A program made the position numbers and the translations under genes. From assembly GCA_000827495.1 (NCBI GenBank), contig KN817543.1, positions 1-64,000 on the forward strand: a stretch of DNA of 64,000 nucleotides, written 5' to 3'. Each line of letters opens with the position of its first letter. Positions within the stretch are counted from its first letter, which is position 1. The notes below the pieces were generated by a model that was not told the DNA's origin, did no database searches, and worked only from the letters and a program-made list of their open reading frames with translations. This document shows, piece by piece, positions 11,875 to 22,889 of the stretch. The DNA comes from Hypholoma sublateritium FD-334 SS-4 (Eukaryota; Basidiomycota; Agaricomycetes; Agaricales; Strophariaceae).

Positions 11875-14061
11875 ACCGACGCCTACATCTATTCATTGGA
11901 CGGAACGACTACTTACAGTTACCTCGCTTTCGCGGCGTCGAGCTTCGGCGATCACAGTCTTATTAGCACTATCCAGGTTGCGCAGTCGATTATTAGTGCG
12001 TTATTATTCCATTCTCATATCATACATAATGCTAATTGAATTTTAGTTGCATGTGGAAAACCTGTCATTGCGAAGATCGCTGACGTCGGGTCCCGTGGAA
12101 CGGCCTACGTTGCTGTCCGTAAGTAACATTGCTCCATATGCGCTCCACAATTTGAACGTTAGAAAAAATTCCAGTGATATTCTATGTCATCGGTTACATC
12201 GTGATCGCTTCGTCTAACAATGTCCAAACGCTTGCTGGCGGTATTATCATCTACGCCATGTACGTTCTTTATGTCCCTACCTCCGGACGAATGCTGAGAT
12301 TCGCAATGCAGAGGATACACCGGGTTGCAACTGCTCACCCAGATTATCATCGCCGACATGACTACGCTCAAGTGGCGCGGCCTTGTGTCAGGCCTGATTT
12401 CGATGCCGTACATCATTAACGCCTTCGTTGGCTCTAACATCTCCGCCAATGTTCTCGTTGGCGCCGGATGGCGATGGGGATGTAAGTCGTCTTCACATCA
12501 CAATATTCAACCCTGCTTTACCGATTATTTTCGGATGGAATGTTTGCCATTCTAAGCCCTGTATCCCTCGCCCCGTTGATCACCACCCTCCTGTGGGCCG
12601 AGCGCAAGGCGAGGAAGCAGGGAGTCGCCCCCACCAGGGCCAGCGGTCCCCAGCTCTCCTTCTTCGCGCGAACCCTCTCTGTTGTAGACCAGCTCGACGT
12701 GCTCGGGTCTCTGCTGATTGAAACATCCGTTGCGCTCATCCTCCTGCCCCTCACGTTGAGCAATAGCGCGAAGGGCGGCTGGAACAATGGTGAACTTGCT
12801 AATATATGGCATCTTACATAGACTAACATCCCTCTTCAGCCTCTATGATCGCCATGATTGTTGTTGGCTGCATCCTCATTCCCGTGTACGCGCTGTGGGA
12901 TCTTAAATTCGCCAATTATCCCGTCATCGCCCGCCGCTTTGTGTTCAACCGCAGTGTCGTCCTCGCCTGCGCAATCGGCGCGTTCGACTTTGTACGTATA
13001 TTCACCATACAACGGGGCACCNCTAACCTCTCTGTGTTAAACTAGGTTTCCTTCTACATCTCCTATACCTACCTCTACTCCTTCGTTCTNGTTGTGAAGC
13101 CCTGGTAAGTCCAATAGCAATTGAATATATAAGCTCCGTATCCTAATCGTTTGCCCCTTAGGTCCCTTCTAAATGCTACCTACTTCTCGCAGACGCAGAC
13201 AGTCGCCCTCACCGTCTTTGGTATCGCTGGAGGAGTTGCGATGCGCTACTTCCATCGCTCCAAGGTAAGCAGTCCATACTTCATTTCAAATATATATCGC
13301 TAATACCGATTCATAGCCCATTCTGTTGGCCGGTGTTGCTATCCGTCTTTTGTGCGTACCCCTCTGCGAGATTCTCTGATAATTATTGAACTTGTCTCAG
13401 AGGATGTGGCGTGATGATCCATTCGCGCGGCGCAAACGCATCTGACGCCGAGGTCGTGTGGAGTCAGCTCCTCCAGGGCATTGGCGGTGGGTTTTCCGCC
13501 GTCTCCCTTCAAGTTAGCGCCCAGGCGTCCGTGCCCCACGCCGATGTCGCTATGGTCACCGCCGTCGTTCTCCTCATAACTGAGATCGGTGGTGCTATTG
13601 GTACCGCTATTGGTATGTCTATGTTACACTAACTATAAGCAGGATCGTGTCTAATTCATATTCCGCAGCTGGATCCATTTGGACGCACCTCATGCCGGGG
13701 AAGCTTGCTTACTATCTCCCCGAACTCTCGGAGGAAGACCGCACCACGCTGTTTGGATCTCTCTATGCCGTCGCTGTATACCAGTGTATACCGGCGCGGC
13801 AACCCTATTCGCGAGGGTGTCATCCTCGGTGCGTTTTACCTGAGTTTCAAACACCTCCGCGCAGCTTACGACGACGTGATGAAGATTCTGACCATCGTGG
13901 CGACCGTCTTCGCCGTTGTTCCGCTTGTCCTGGCCATCTGGATGCCCAACTGGTATCTCGGTGACCAGCAAAATGCGGTGGAAAATGTTGATCTTGCGGG
14001 CGAGAAGGTCGACAACCCTGACGTGGTGGCTCAACAGCCGTCGCGTGTTTCTTCCCTGTAA
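11875..14061 (+). pseudogene. MFS siderophore-iron transporter (SIT family), damaged
   Basis: Eleven exon segments joined by GT-AG introns encode a 12-14-helix major facilitator. Exons: 11875-11995, 12047-12118, 12175-12259, 12312-12481, 12535-12789, 12840-12991, 13046-13104, 13162-13264, 13317-13351, 13401-13612 and 13669-14061. Family-typical stretches are Tyr-Ser-Leu-Asp-Gly-Thr-Thr, Gly-Lys-Pro-Val-Ile-Ala-Lys-Ile-Ala-Asp, Trp-Arg-Gly-Leu-Val-Ser-Gly and Trp-Ala-Glu-Arg-Lys-Ala. The family takes up ferric siderophores across the plasma membrane. Lesions: no clear first exon; the fourth intron ends in GG instead of AG (12533-12534); and a 10-bp tandem duplication (TGTATACCAG, TGTATACCGG; 13775-13794) shifts the frame. 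Removing one copy restores Tyr-Arg-Arg-Gly-Asn-Pro-Ile-Arg-Glu-Gly. A further 36-nt GT-AG segment (13829-13864) may be a very short intron. The family call is firm; non-functionality is inferred. Confidence 0.85.
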
Positions 14062-14473
14062 TTTCAACTCTACTGCACATGTTTCGTTAAGTAATTGCAT
14101 TGTTTTCATATTTCACGACCACCTTTGATGTACAAGTTTGAGGTATCCTGTAATTAGTGCATGCCACGGCTCTCAGTTAACTGGATAATCGGCGCCGCAG
14201 TAATGTCGCCGTGCTGTATGAAGTTAGCGAGAAGGATGGGTCGTGTACAAGAACTGCACATGTATTGAATAAATTCAGCGCTTACCCGTTGTCCGCATCT
14301 GGATCATCTACCGACATGGAGCCGGTACGGTCCTTCCAGGAGCAGAATCGAACTGATATATCTTCCTATTTATTCAGCGGGTATACAAAGAAGACAGCTT
14401 GGTATACAAGTACAACGATTTACAGATGGTGTTACAATATTCAATAAAAATGAGATACACCACCAACTCCAAA
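14062..14473. other. Intergenic between convergent genes
   Basis: The 3' flanks of the plus-strand transporter and the minus-strand Mis12-like gene. No coding sequence or clear polyadenylation signal could be assigned. Confidence 0.4.
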
Positions 14474-15135
14474 TCATTCCTCCATATGACTGTCGTCCTC
14501 TGGCTCATCCGATGGCTGTTGATGTTGCACGGAGGCGAGATCGCGCTGCACCGTGTCCACCTCATGCAAAGCCCGCCGCAGAGCTTCGCCGTCCCCGATG
14601 CTCGCCGCAGCGCTGTCCATCTTATCGACCGCGCCATGGCCAGTGCCCTCGTCCGTCCGCACCAGCAATCGACTCAGAGCCCGGTTGACGTACCCGCTGC
14701 GACTCGTCTCCCACTGCCGCTTCCCCGGCTCCGTAAGATCGACCGTCGGCGACACTTCGAGCGGGGGTAGGGATGATACCGTTCTGTACATCGCGTGGAA
14801 CTTGTCCGGCAGGGCGTGTAGTGTGTCAAGCGGCGCGCGCAGAGTGGAGATGTGCGAGAGACGCGTCTCAGCTTGTGTGCGCTGCCGTGCACTGGCTTTT
14901 ACACTGCGTTTTAGCAGGCGATTAAGTTTCCGTTGCTAGAGGTCGGTCAGGGGTGCGCAGATGAAGTGGAATAGGCGCGCACCCCGTCCAGCTGCGCGCG
15001 GAGCGCGTCGAGCTCGTCCATCACGTCCTGCTCCTGCTCTGGCGTCGTCGTAAGGTCCAGTCCTGCGTGATGCGGTAGCACCACGGGCAGGTCCGGCGGG
15101 ATGGCAAAGATATTCCGCAGGCACCACAGGCCATG
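14474..15135 (-). pseudogene. Mis12/Mtw1-like kinetochore protein, C-terminal part
   Basis: Two exons read leftward: about 15135-14983, then after a 47-nt GT-AG intron (14982-14936) a 154-codon exon 14935-14474 ending in TGA. The first contains Leu-Trp-Cys-Leu-Arg-Asn-Ile-Phe followed by Asp-Leu-Pro-Val-Val-Leu-Pro-His. The second is helical and coiled-coil-like, then has Lys-Arg-Gln-Trp-Glu-Thr-Ser and an acidic tail. From memory this order matches fungal Mis12/Mtw1, a subunit of the MIND complex linking centromere to microtubule-binding proteins. The N-terminal Mis12 half is absent: upstream the frame is lost and a repeat begins at 15249. It therefore looks like a truncated copy, or an allele interrupted by a transposon. 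The family assignment is moderately sure. Confidence 0.5.
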
Positions 15136-15248
15136 TTGTCCACCCCATGGATGAAGCCCCAGCAACAAGCGCAAATGCCCGATGGAAGAGCCACGGTAGC
15201 AAGCGCAGCGTCCGTGATTACATGGTGCCGTGCGCTTCCTTGCGGCTA

Positions 15249-15590
15249 TATGGCGGTCCGTTTGGGGAAAAATTCCAGAAACATTTTTGGATCCCTCGGA
15301 AACATATTTTATGAGAGTCTAACTATGTATATTAATCATTCAAGCTGCGCGCAGAAATAAAAGACTTGCCCTCAGCAAATCATGCCATGCGCAGAAATTT
15401 ATTTCAAGTGCGCGTGAACACATTGTGGCGCGCAGATTTTTTATTCAATGCGCATGAAAAAAATTGAGTGTGCAGATTTATACTTTGGCGTGCGCAGAAA
15501 TATATAATGTTGCGCAGAATTATTTCTAAGGTGCGCCGACAAACATTAGGTGCGCGGATTTATTTTATCAGTGCGCCGAAACATTTGTGA
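15249..15590. repeat. TATGGCG-ended repeat with GCGCA subrepeats
   Basis: The segment starts TATGGCGGTCCG, sharing its first seven bases with the transposon at 34190-35446. From about 15345 to 15590 it consists of AT-rich spacers punctuated by eight or nine TGCGCAGA / TGCGCCGA motifs. That is the same architecture as the GCGCGCAA subterminal repeats of the 34-kb element, with a diverged sequence. No matching right end (CGCCATA) was found nearby, so this may be a truncated relative. It abuts the place where the Mis12-like frame is lost. Confidence 0.45.
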
Positions 15591-16389
15591 TAGTCAACGA
15601 GGGAGACAAGCCGATAAGCCGCGATTATCTAATTGATCTCATCACCACTAGGCGAGCGTCTGCCGAGAACGCCGTCCATTGTAATTTGTTTGGCTCCCTC
15701 GTCTCGTTAGGCGCCCATGATCGTCATGCCGCGATGCNCTTGCTGCTCTGTACACCACTGCTGGTGAGTCGGCCGTAGCTCTGCTCTTCTTAGTACCCCT
15801 CTAAGCTCTCGCTCATAGGGCTCCGAAACCGCATGCCCAACGCATGCCCAGCATGAGCAGCAGTGCCCCGTCCTGGACTCGCGACACGGTCACAGGTGAA
15901 ACGGACGCCAGCACCGTCTCAATCGCACGGGCGGCTACGGTATATCGCGAAGGTCGCACGCCGTGCGCCTGTTCTTGCACAAGTTGGTGTCTAAAGTTGA
16001 GTGGCACGCTGGACGCGTCGCGCTCGGTAGTGGGCGTGCACTGGATAACAGTAAGGACAAAGTGTGTTATGGCAGTCGTCGCTCCACATGTCATTCCCCG
16101 AGACTTGTGCCACTCGGAGATTTCAGCAGCCCAGCTCTGTATTTACCCAATCTCCCCTCGCCATCCGCGTCTCCCAATCCATCGCGAGGTCACGGTTGGC
16201 TGTGCGAGCAAGGTGAGAACGCCCGCCGTGCACGGCGGCACCTGCAACTGACGCGCTTGAGGTGCCATGGCCTATTCCTGCTGCACGGCGCATACTGGTT
16301 TCCAAATCCTCCTTGAGGGGCGGAGATTTAGGGGCTACGGAGTAGAATTACCATGTTGTGCTCTAGTCAAATATACCTTTGCCGCACCC
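15591..16389. other. No gene supported
   Basis: Overlapping ORFs on both strands (for example 15813-16094 minus and 15844-16251 plus) are open mainly because stops are rare here. A good plus-strand intron signal runs from GTGAGT at about 15764 to an AG at about 15819, but the flanking frames do not continue. A decayed exon is possible; no family is recognised. Confidence 0.3.
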
Positions 16390-16395
16390 TAGCCA

Positions 16396-17733
16396 ATGCA
16401 CGCGCAGGTATGCCAGTACTGGCGCAGCTTGATGCTTGGCGCACCGACACTATGGGCAAGACTGATTGATGTGTGCCGCATATCTAACCCCTGGAGCGGC
16501 GAATGGGCCGCCGAGCTCATTCGAAGAAGCGGTGCCGCACCGCTGTGGGTCAGAGCAGACAGTCTGGACCACCCATCGGCAGATTTCGTGAAAGTCTCCT
16601 TCCATATCATCGATAACCACTGGCATCGAATCCAGAAGCTATTCATACGCACTGAATTATCCGCGCCCATTTCTTCCTGGCTGGCATTGGGCTTTCCTGC
16701 TCCGCAACTGGAAACATTCGACGTCACGATCGTCTATAATCCCACCGCAGTGGGTAATTGAAAAGCTCCAGCTACGCCTCTCTTTGGCGGTCACGCACCT
16801 ATGCTGCGGAGTTTTCACTTTTATCGTCAAGCTGTTGATCAGCGGGCGTCATGGCTGTCCCATCTTCATTCCATTCAACTCGACGGCGCATACAACACCC
16901 GTGATGCACTCGTCATACTCTCGGTCACGCCTATGCTTCATGAATTGAAATTTTTGGACACCCTTAACGGTGCTATACCCTCTTCCCAATCCAAAGTGTC
17001 TCTTCCACACCTAAAATATTTCGAGTACATAGGCCACCCTCAGCTATGCAACATGCTCCTGGATCATCATTTAGAAATTCCCCTGGGCTGCTCGTTGAAA
17101 ATAAGCATTGCTGACATCTTCCACGATCAAGGTTTTGCAGAGACGCAGGATCAAATTATTTCTAGTATAAACACATTTATCCGTTATGCCCAGCACTTTC
17201 TGCAGTCAAAGACATGCAACATCATTCACCTCGAATACAACCCAGGTTTCTCCATCGCCTTGAAAGGCGAAACTACGTTCCCGGCCGGATTTATGTATAG
17301 CATAACCATCCAGTTATTCGATGCTCACGCTTTGAATCGGCCGCAAACAATCTTGAAGAAATTCGCGCTGGTGGATTTCTCAAGTGTTTCGAAATTCCAT
17401 TTGGGTACCGAAGGTCCATTGGATCCGTCTTTCGCATCCTTTTTCAGCAGCCTTCCATTTATAGACACCATCTGCGTCAACGGGGTATCACTCGAACATC
17501 TAATGGTTTTCCAAGATAAAATAAACGGTACAAAGGAAGCAAGCGTAATATTCCCCACCCTTCAAGTCCTCAAGTTTGTCTTTAACACGCGCGACTTCGA
17601 TCCAAATACCGTTCGGTCCAAATTTGAAGTTGCGATGAAGTTCATTCTATGGAGAATCGAAAACGGCCATCCAATTGAAGTGCTAGACATGACGGATCAT
17701 TTACCTCTCTATTCCCCACTATCTCATTCATAG
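16396..17733 (+). pseudogene. F-box-like protein relic 1 (F-box itself missing)
   Basis: One reading frame of 445 codons is interrupted by TGA at 16759-16761. It begins in the region that normally follows an F-box (Gln-Val-Cys-x-x-Trp-Arg-Ser-Leu-Met-Leu, then Leu-Ile-Arg-Arg-Ser-Gly-Ala-Ala-Pro-Leu-Trp). It continues as a leucine-rich repeat-like region with Gly-Gly-His-Ala-Pro-Met-Leu-Arg-Ser-Phe and ends at TAG 17733. Agaricomycetes have large families of such F-box/LRR-like proteins, thought to select substrates for SCF ubiquitin ligases. The paralogue at 19460-20976 aligns throughout and retains the N-terminal F-box region that this copy lacks. Upstream of 16396 the frame hits a TAG, so the 5' part is lost. 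TGA could derive from CGA by one transition. Confidence 0.7.
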
Positions 17734-18678
17734 ATTGTCGGATGGGCGGCAGGAGGAAGTACAGACACGCAAGCTCAGAGGAGACATATAATGTCACTGC
17801 GTAATTGTCATGATGGAGAGCACAAGGCCACCATAGCGGGCCGTCGTTCCAAATCTCGGAGATCCTATCAACGGGTCGGCCTTTTATTTCTATATTTGAT
17901 TCTGTTCAGCATCGAAAGTAGCATCGTTGACATGTACCAAGTGTATACAGCCCGCAGCGTACATTCTAAAAATAGACAAGCTATCGACGCCTCCACGCTG
18001 AGCACAGCGCTCCTTGACTCCGAGTCGCTCTCCTTATTTTGCCTCCTGATTGAGTACACATGCTATAGAAACAAGCACGTAATACACATATCTCTTAGCG
18101 GAAATTGATGCGCCCCTGTCGCCCTCCACGACCGCTGTCCACACTATCTGCGAATCAAGAGCTACTACACTGCACTGCGCGCCTCAGTTACATGCATGTA
18201 CCCGGAGCGAAAACCGACAGTATTGTGATGTTGCGTGTAGTGTAATAAGGAGAGAGGTAGGCTCAAGAGCGACAACGGGGCAAGGCGTTCCGTGATAGAA
18301 AATGCCTGCTTGAACTTCGATATATATATGGTTTTTGGATGACGCGGGCACTGGCCATTTATGCTGCGTCTTGGGCCACATAACATTCTGTCCGTCAAAA
18401 CATATTGCAAAGATTGTAAAGCTTACTTAATTTACCCCCCGCCTCCCCCCCCCTCCCCAATGCACCGCACAGGGAGGGTCATCCTGCGTAACGGCAGGAA
18501 AATAAGTGCGGCAGCGTCATGCAGTAAATAAAATTGAAGTAAAGGCAAATGACGCTCATGTACGTGCCGCTCGCTACGGGCCGTTTCCCGATTTTTGTTA
18601 GACGTAAGTACCAAAGTATTTGGTAGGCGAGGTGTCCGTGAGTCACCACGAATGCCATGAGTCATAAATAAGCAACCC
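17734..18678. other. No gene supported
   Basis: Short ORFs only. A C-rich run lies near 18437-18457. I see no domain and no credible exon chain. Confidence 0.4.
18437..18457 (+). repeat. C-rich tract
   Basis: Two C-homopolymer runs separated by GCCT and TCC; simple sequence prone to length variation. Confidence 0.7.
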
Positions 18679-19398
18679 AGTATTATGCCCTTGAGTACAA
18701 AGGTCACTGAATGTCAGTGGTTGCCACTGTTTTTCATTGGACATTTACAATACTTACCAATGAATATTACTGACCAACACTGATAGTCAATAGTAATGAT
18801 TTTGAACACAGGTAATATACACTGGTTATTACTGATAATTACTGTTGATCACTGTCATACAGTGGTCATCATTGACCTGCAGTGAGCACGGAAAATTGAT
18901 CTCCGGTAAGGGTCTAAATTTTTTAAATCCATCTCAGGACCGTGTTAGAGGCCTTTTCAATTAGTCCTCTACCCACAATACGAGTTTTTCTATCTACAAA
19001 AGCCAAGCGAATGCCTCAATACAGTATCGGCAGAAGTCGGAAGCACGTCTGCATATTGTTACTTTTCGATCTTGTGTCGACGACGTATCAAAGTAATTTA
19101 ACCTATAAAAGTAACGTCGCTGGGAAGGGATATATACAGCCTATTATCTCATGCAATAATATTTTTTATTAGATGCCTAGGGCTACATCTAAGGGCGTTA
19201 TACACCACGGGCGCCATTCGGCATCCATGATGTTCCATGGCGGAAACTGAATATTACCTCCGGCAGCCACCGGCACCCGCTGAACATCGGTGAAAGCCGT
19301 TGGTCAACAGGACCCAACAGTCATCGCCAGTAACCATCAATGACCACTGATGTTCACTGACGATCATCAATATACTTTATACTCAAGGGCATATAACT
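18679..19398. mobile_element. Shorter relative of the 9-kb TIR transposon, 720 bp
   Basis: The left end begins AGTATTATGCCCTTGAGTAC. The right end on the other strand begins AGTTATATGCCCTTGAGTAT. The first eleven bases of each end match the corresponding end of the 9364-11070 element; the following bases differ between elements but agree within each, so each element keeps its own matched TIR pair. Subterminal CACTGA/TCAGTG motifs fill both arms, and TTGGTCAACAG followed by CAGTCATC.CCAGTAAC is shared with the right arm of the larger element. No target duplication is visible at the flanks, so the insertion is older or the ends have been altered. There is no transposase ORF. The right end lies 61 bp upstream of the F-box relic start codon. 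Confidence 0.7.
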
Positions 19399-19459
19399 CT
19401 AGGGCATTGTTTGCCTATTCAAATTTTGCCGTTTTTCCATACCCAGTGATACATCTACG

Positions 19460-20976
19460 ATGTCAACCAACTTACCCAGCCCTATCCACATGCTCGACAA
19501 GGACGTCCTTTTGGAAATATTCTCATTCAACGCCAACATGTTCATCGACAGACAAGCGCTACATACAACGCGAATCACATCCCAGGTGTGCAGCCAGTGG
19601 CGGTACTTGATGCTCGACACAACATCCCTATGGGCAAAACGTATCGACATCGACCACATCTCCAACCATAGGGACCACCAACGGCGGAATGAACTCATTC
19701 GAAGAAGCGGGGACGCACCACTGTGGATCAGAGTAGGAATAATCTTGTCAGCGCAAACTGCCATCGGCTTCAGAAGCTGGTCGTATATGGTCCAATCTGG
19801 ACCTGCTTCAAAGTCACTCGGTCAATGTTGCGCTTTCCAACGCCACAACTAGAACGCTGTGAAGCGCCATTCAGCTGGAGTGCTAGAGAGCTTGAAAAAG
19901 ATGCACCTCTCTTTGCCAACCACGCACCTATGCTTCGCACATTCAACGTCAGGGACTACGTGGTTGATCAACAAGCTCTATGGCTGCGTCATCTTAATTC
20001 CATGGAACTCGGTCGGGCGTACGGTGTCCGTGATGCACTTGTAGTACTCTCCGCAACCCGTAACCTTCAAGAACTAAAAATTGGGGATATTGCTGCTGGA
20101 GATATAGCCACAACGCTCCCCGTTGCATGTCTTTCACGACTGAAGTACCTGGAGTACCATGGTTGTTCCGACCAGGCGGCTACGCTTCTGGCTCATGTAG
20201 AGATTCCAGCGGGCTGCTCGTTCACGTTGACCATTTGTTTCGATTTAGACTGACGCTTCGCCTACCGAAGAATAATTCCGCCGGAAAAACCAATCATCCT
20301 TTCCTTTATCAACACATTCACCCAACATGTCGAGCGCTCCTTGAAATCCCATATATTCAATCGCGTTAACCTTGATTACGCGCGAGGGGGCCAGATCTCA
20401 TTGACCTTCCAAACCGCTCTCCCGGTTAAGTGATTGCTCAGCATATCAATACTGCTGCGTGGTGATTGCGACTCATACCTGCTTGAAGCTTTCCTAAAGA
20501 AGCTAAACCTGCCCTATTCCGCAAGTATTACGAAGCTCAATTTCACGACCAATGGTCGATTAAACCCTTGTTTCGGATCGTTTTTCAGCAACTTTCTATC
20601 GGTGAAAATCCTTTCTGTCGATTTCCTAACACTTTCCCACCTGGCACGTCTCCCAAAAAAAAATGTCAGCAAGAGGCCAAGTGTTTTATTCCCTGTACTC
20701 GAAGTCATTGACTTTCCCAGTCATGGCCATTTTTCTCAACTGATCTCCTTTGTCAATCAAGACGTCGCTGCATTTCTTCTTTCGAGGTTGCAAAAAGGTT
20801 ATCCACTCACCACGTTGGACATGTCAGATTGTGAACCTCTCCATGCTCCACCCGATTTAGAAACACTCGCAGAAGTCAAGGGACTCAAGGTGCTGTATAG
20901 GCTCTCATCAGTAGAAGGGACGGATGAATATACAGGCGGGAGCGACGACCGGGAAAAGCATATTGATACGACTTAG
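19460..20976 (+). pseudogene. F-box-like protein relic 2
   Basis: Starts with a real ATG and a recognisable F-box N-terminus (Ser-Pro-Ile-His-Met-Leu-Asp-Lys-Asp-Val-Leu-Leu-Glu-Ile-Phe), then Ser-Gln-Val-Cys-Ser-Gln-Trp-Arg and Leu-Ile-Arg-Arg-Ser-Gly-Asp-Ala-Pro-Leu-Trp. Near 19740-19770 the frame shifts, and compared with relic 1 about 20 codons are missing. The second frame then runs through Asn-His-Ala-Pro-Met-Leu-Arg-Thr-Phe, crosses TGA codons at 20251-20253 and 20431-20433 without changing frame, and ends at TAG 20976. Between and after those stops it still aligns with relic 1, which shows they are point lesions. The two relics are probably an old tandem duplication with a transposon between them. 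Confidence 0.7.
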
Positions 20977-21769
20977 TCTACATATTTACATCGTCATGCT
21001 GATTCAATGGACCTGGTGTCCTAGCGTATACAATTTCACAGCGTACCTATGGCGTCTCGTTAAATTGACATTGACTCTCCGTCTTTACATCAGGTAACGT
21101 TGGGATAGGACTAACGGAGTTTCTTATATTTACAGAGCAGCGCCCGCGACGAAACAGGCTGTCATCAACGTGTCAACAGGCGCGCAGGCACGGGAATCTC
21201 GGCCCTGATGATGGCTCCCACAATGCGCCGTGTACGTGCCACGGGGGGGTGAGCGTACTTCTGGCAGCCCGCACCGCAGGTACCGAGCGACGAAGCACCG
21301 GTATACGCATCACCCGATGATGCGCATAGGTCCACCGTCCATAGAACGAGATTGATACCGTGAAAATTTAGGACAGCTCTGTCAATGAGCGTGCGTCCTT
21401 GGGGGCCTGGGCCATGATGATAATTTTAGTGGTCCGCTGCCGCAGCGTGGACGCAAACGCGTGTGCTGTGCGACATGAAGGCGCGAAGTCCACCTTGAAT
21501 TATACTGAGCTTTGATAGTATATGAAATTTATGTATTGTATCTTAGATTAAGCATTATGTCAATTACGCTCAATTTTCATTATTTCATGAATTAAATCAG
21601 CATCTCCCAAGGTTCCCAAACCTCAAGGTCCTCAAGCTCAAAACATGCTTGTTATACTGCTTTAAATTCATTTCCCCGAAACTCAGGAACTCAACGGCTG
21701 CTATATAATTCGTATTCGTACTGGCATACTTAAGCAAGACCTCTCAGTAACCTCTCAGGTCGCGCAATC
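20977..21769. other. No gene supported
   Basis: Few ORFs, and AT-rich after 21500. Nothing recognised except weak ACCTCTCAG repeats near 21735-21760. Confidence 0.4.
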
Positions 21770-22438
21770 ATGGAACGGGGAGCATGTTGTTTGCATCTGT
21801 GCGTGAAGGTTGAATACTGGGAGGATGAAGAGAATGAAGTTGGCCACCACAAGGCCACTATCCTGTTCAGGTAAGCGAGTGTGGCTGTTGTGTGGCAGTA
21901 TGACGCGACGCGCGGCTCGCGCGTGATGAGTTATCTAATGACATCACGTTTCATGTGACTGTTGGTGTTGTCAATCGAAAGTGACAAAGGGGCCCTCTTC
22001 GATGCTTTACTCCGTACTTAGTGCTCTCCCCATCTCATAATGTTTTCCAATGATCTTGAAAGGCGCTTTCGCGGAATGTTCTCCAAGGCTGAGTTCGCCG
22101 AAGCGCAGACCTCCGACTTCACACGCACCAAACACGAAAGGCCAGAACATGAGGATCACCGCGCCGCCACTGGGAAGCCATCCTACGTTAGGAAGCGCGC
22201 TATCACTCGTAGCTGGCCCAGGGACCCGAAGGGCCCTTTCATGAAGCCCGGAAGTGCTATGGTTGGAAAATATGCTGGGAATAATCAGTCGCTATGGAGG
22301 GATCGTTCGGTTGCTACCTTTCGATTCAGACTCCGCGCGGGGATATCCCTTTCCCGTGGCTTCCAAGTGGCTCCCGTGTTGCTCCCGCACCTCGTATGTG
22401 CACTGAGCACTCCAAATGACATATATACAGCCCACTAG
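21770..22438 (+). pseudogene. Two-exon ORF of unknown function with in-frame TAG
   Basis: ATG at 21770 opens an exon to 21870. A GT-AG intron (21871-21981) joins it in frame to an exon from 21982. Exon 1 is rich in Cys and acidic residues, and exon 2 begins Ser-Asp-Lys-Gly-Ala-Leu-Phe-Asp. A TAG at 22019-22021 would end a 46-aa protein. The same frame then continues without another stop for about 138 codons to TAG at 22438 (basic, Arg/Lys-rich, with Phe-Ser-Asn-Asp-Leu-Glu-Arg-Arg-Phe). Either a 46-aa gene is followed by an unrelated ORF, or one protein of about 185 residues carries a CAG-to-TAG change. No family is recognised. Confidence 0.4.
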
Positions 22439-22889
22439 AAATAATATTTATATTTTATATGGGTAGATCTACCTAATGTGTATGCTTCAGCTTTCCTCAG
22501 CTGCCTGGAAAAAATTCCTGTGCTCCAATTTCGCTCCAATTGGGCTTCTGTCGTGCTGTTTTTCGAATATCTGATTATTTTATTCCGATAACCTTAAAAT
22601 TTTCAATCAAAAAACTGTAAAACCACGTTTCAAGTCCACGAAATCTGTTACTGTTGCAGTAATTGTCTCGATAGTGCGTTTATCGCTCGATTGTGCAAGA
22701 ATTTAAAGAGGATAGTTTCGTGTGACAGATATTGTCACAAACGTTATGATGTGTTGGAACAACGCCGCTGCCGCCTATTGAAGAGCTCATGGTTGACTAA
22801 AAAAGTTATTTCAGTGTGTTATGGCGATGATACATTGCGAGCTCAGAGTAAGCTGTGATAATTTATTTAAGTTGGGCTACTTCACTTTC
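22439..22889. other. Intergenic; no gene seen
   Basis: AT-rich DNA upstream of the kinase-like gene. No TATA box or CT-tract could be tied to a start codon. Confidence 0.35.
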
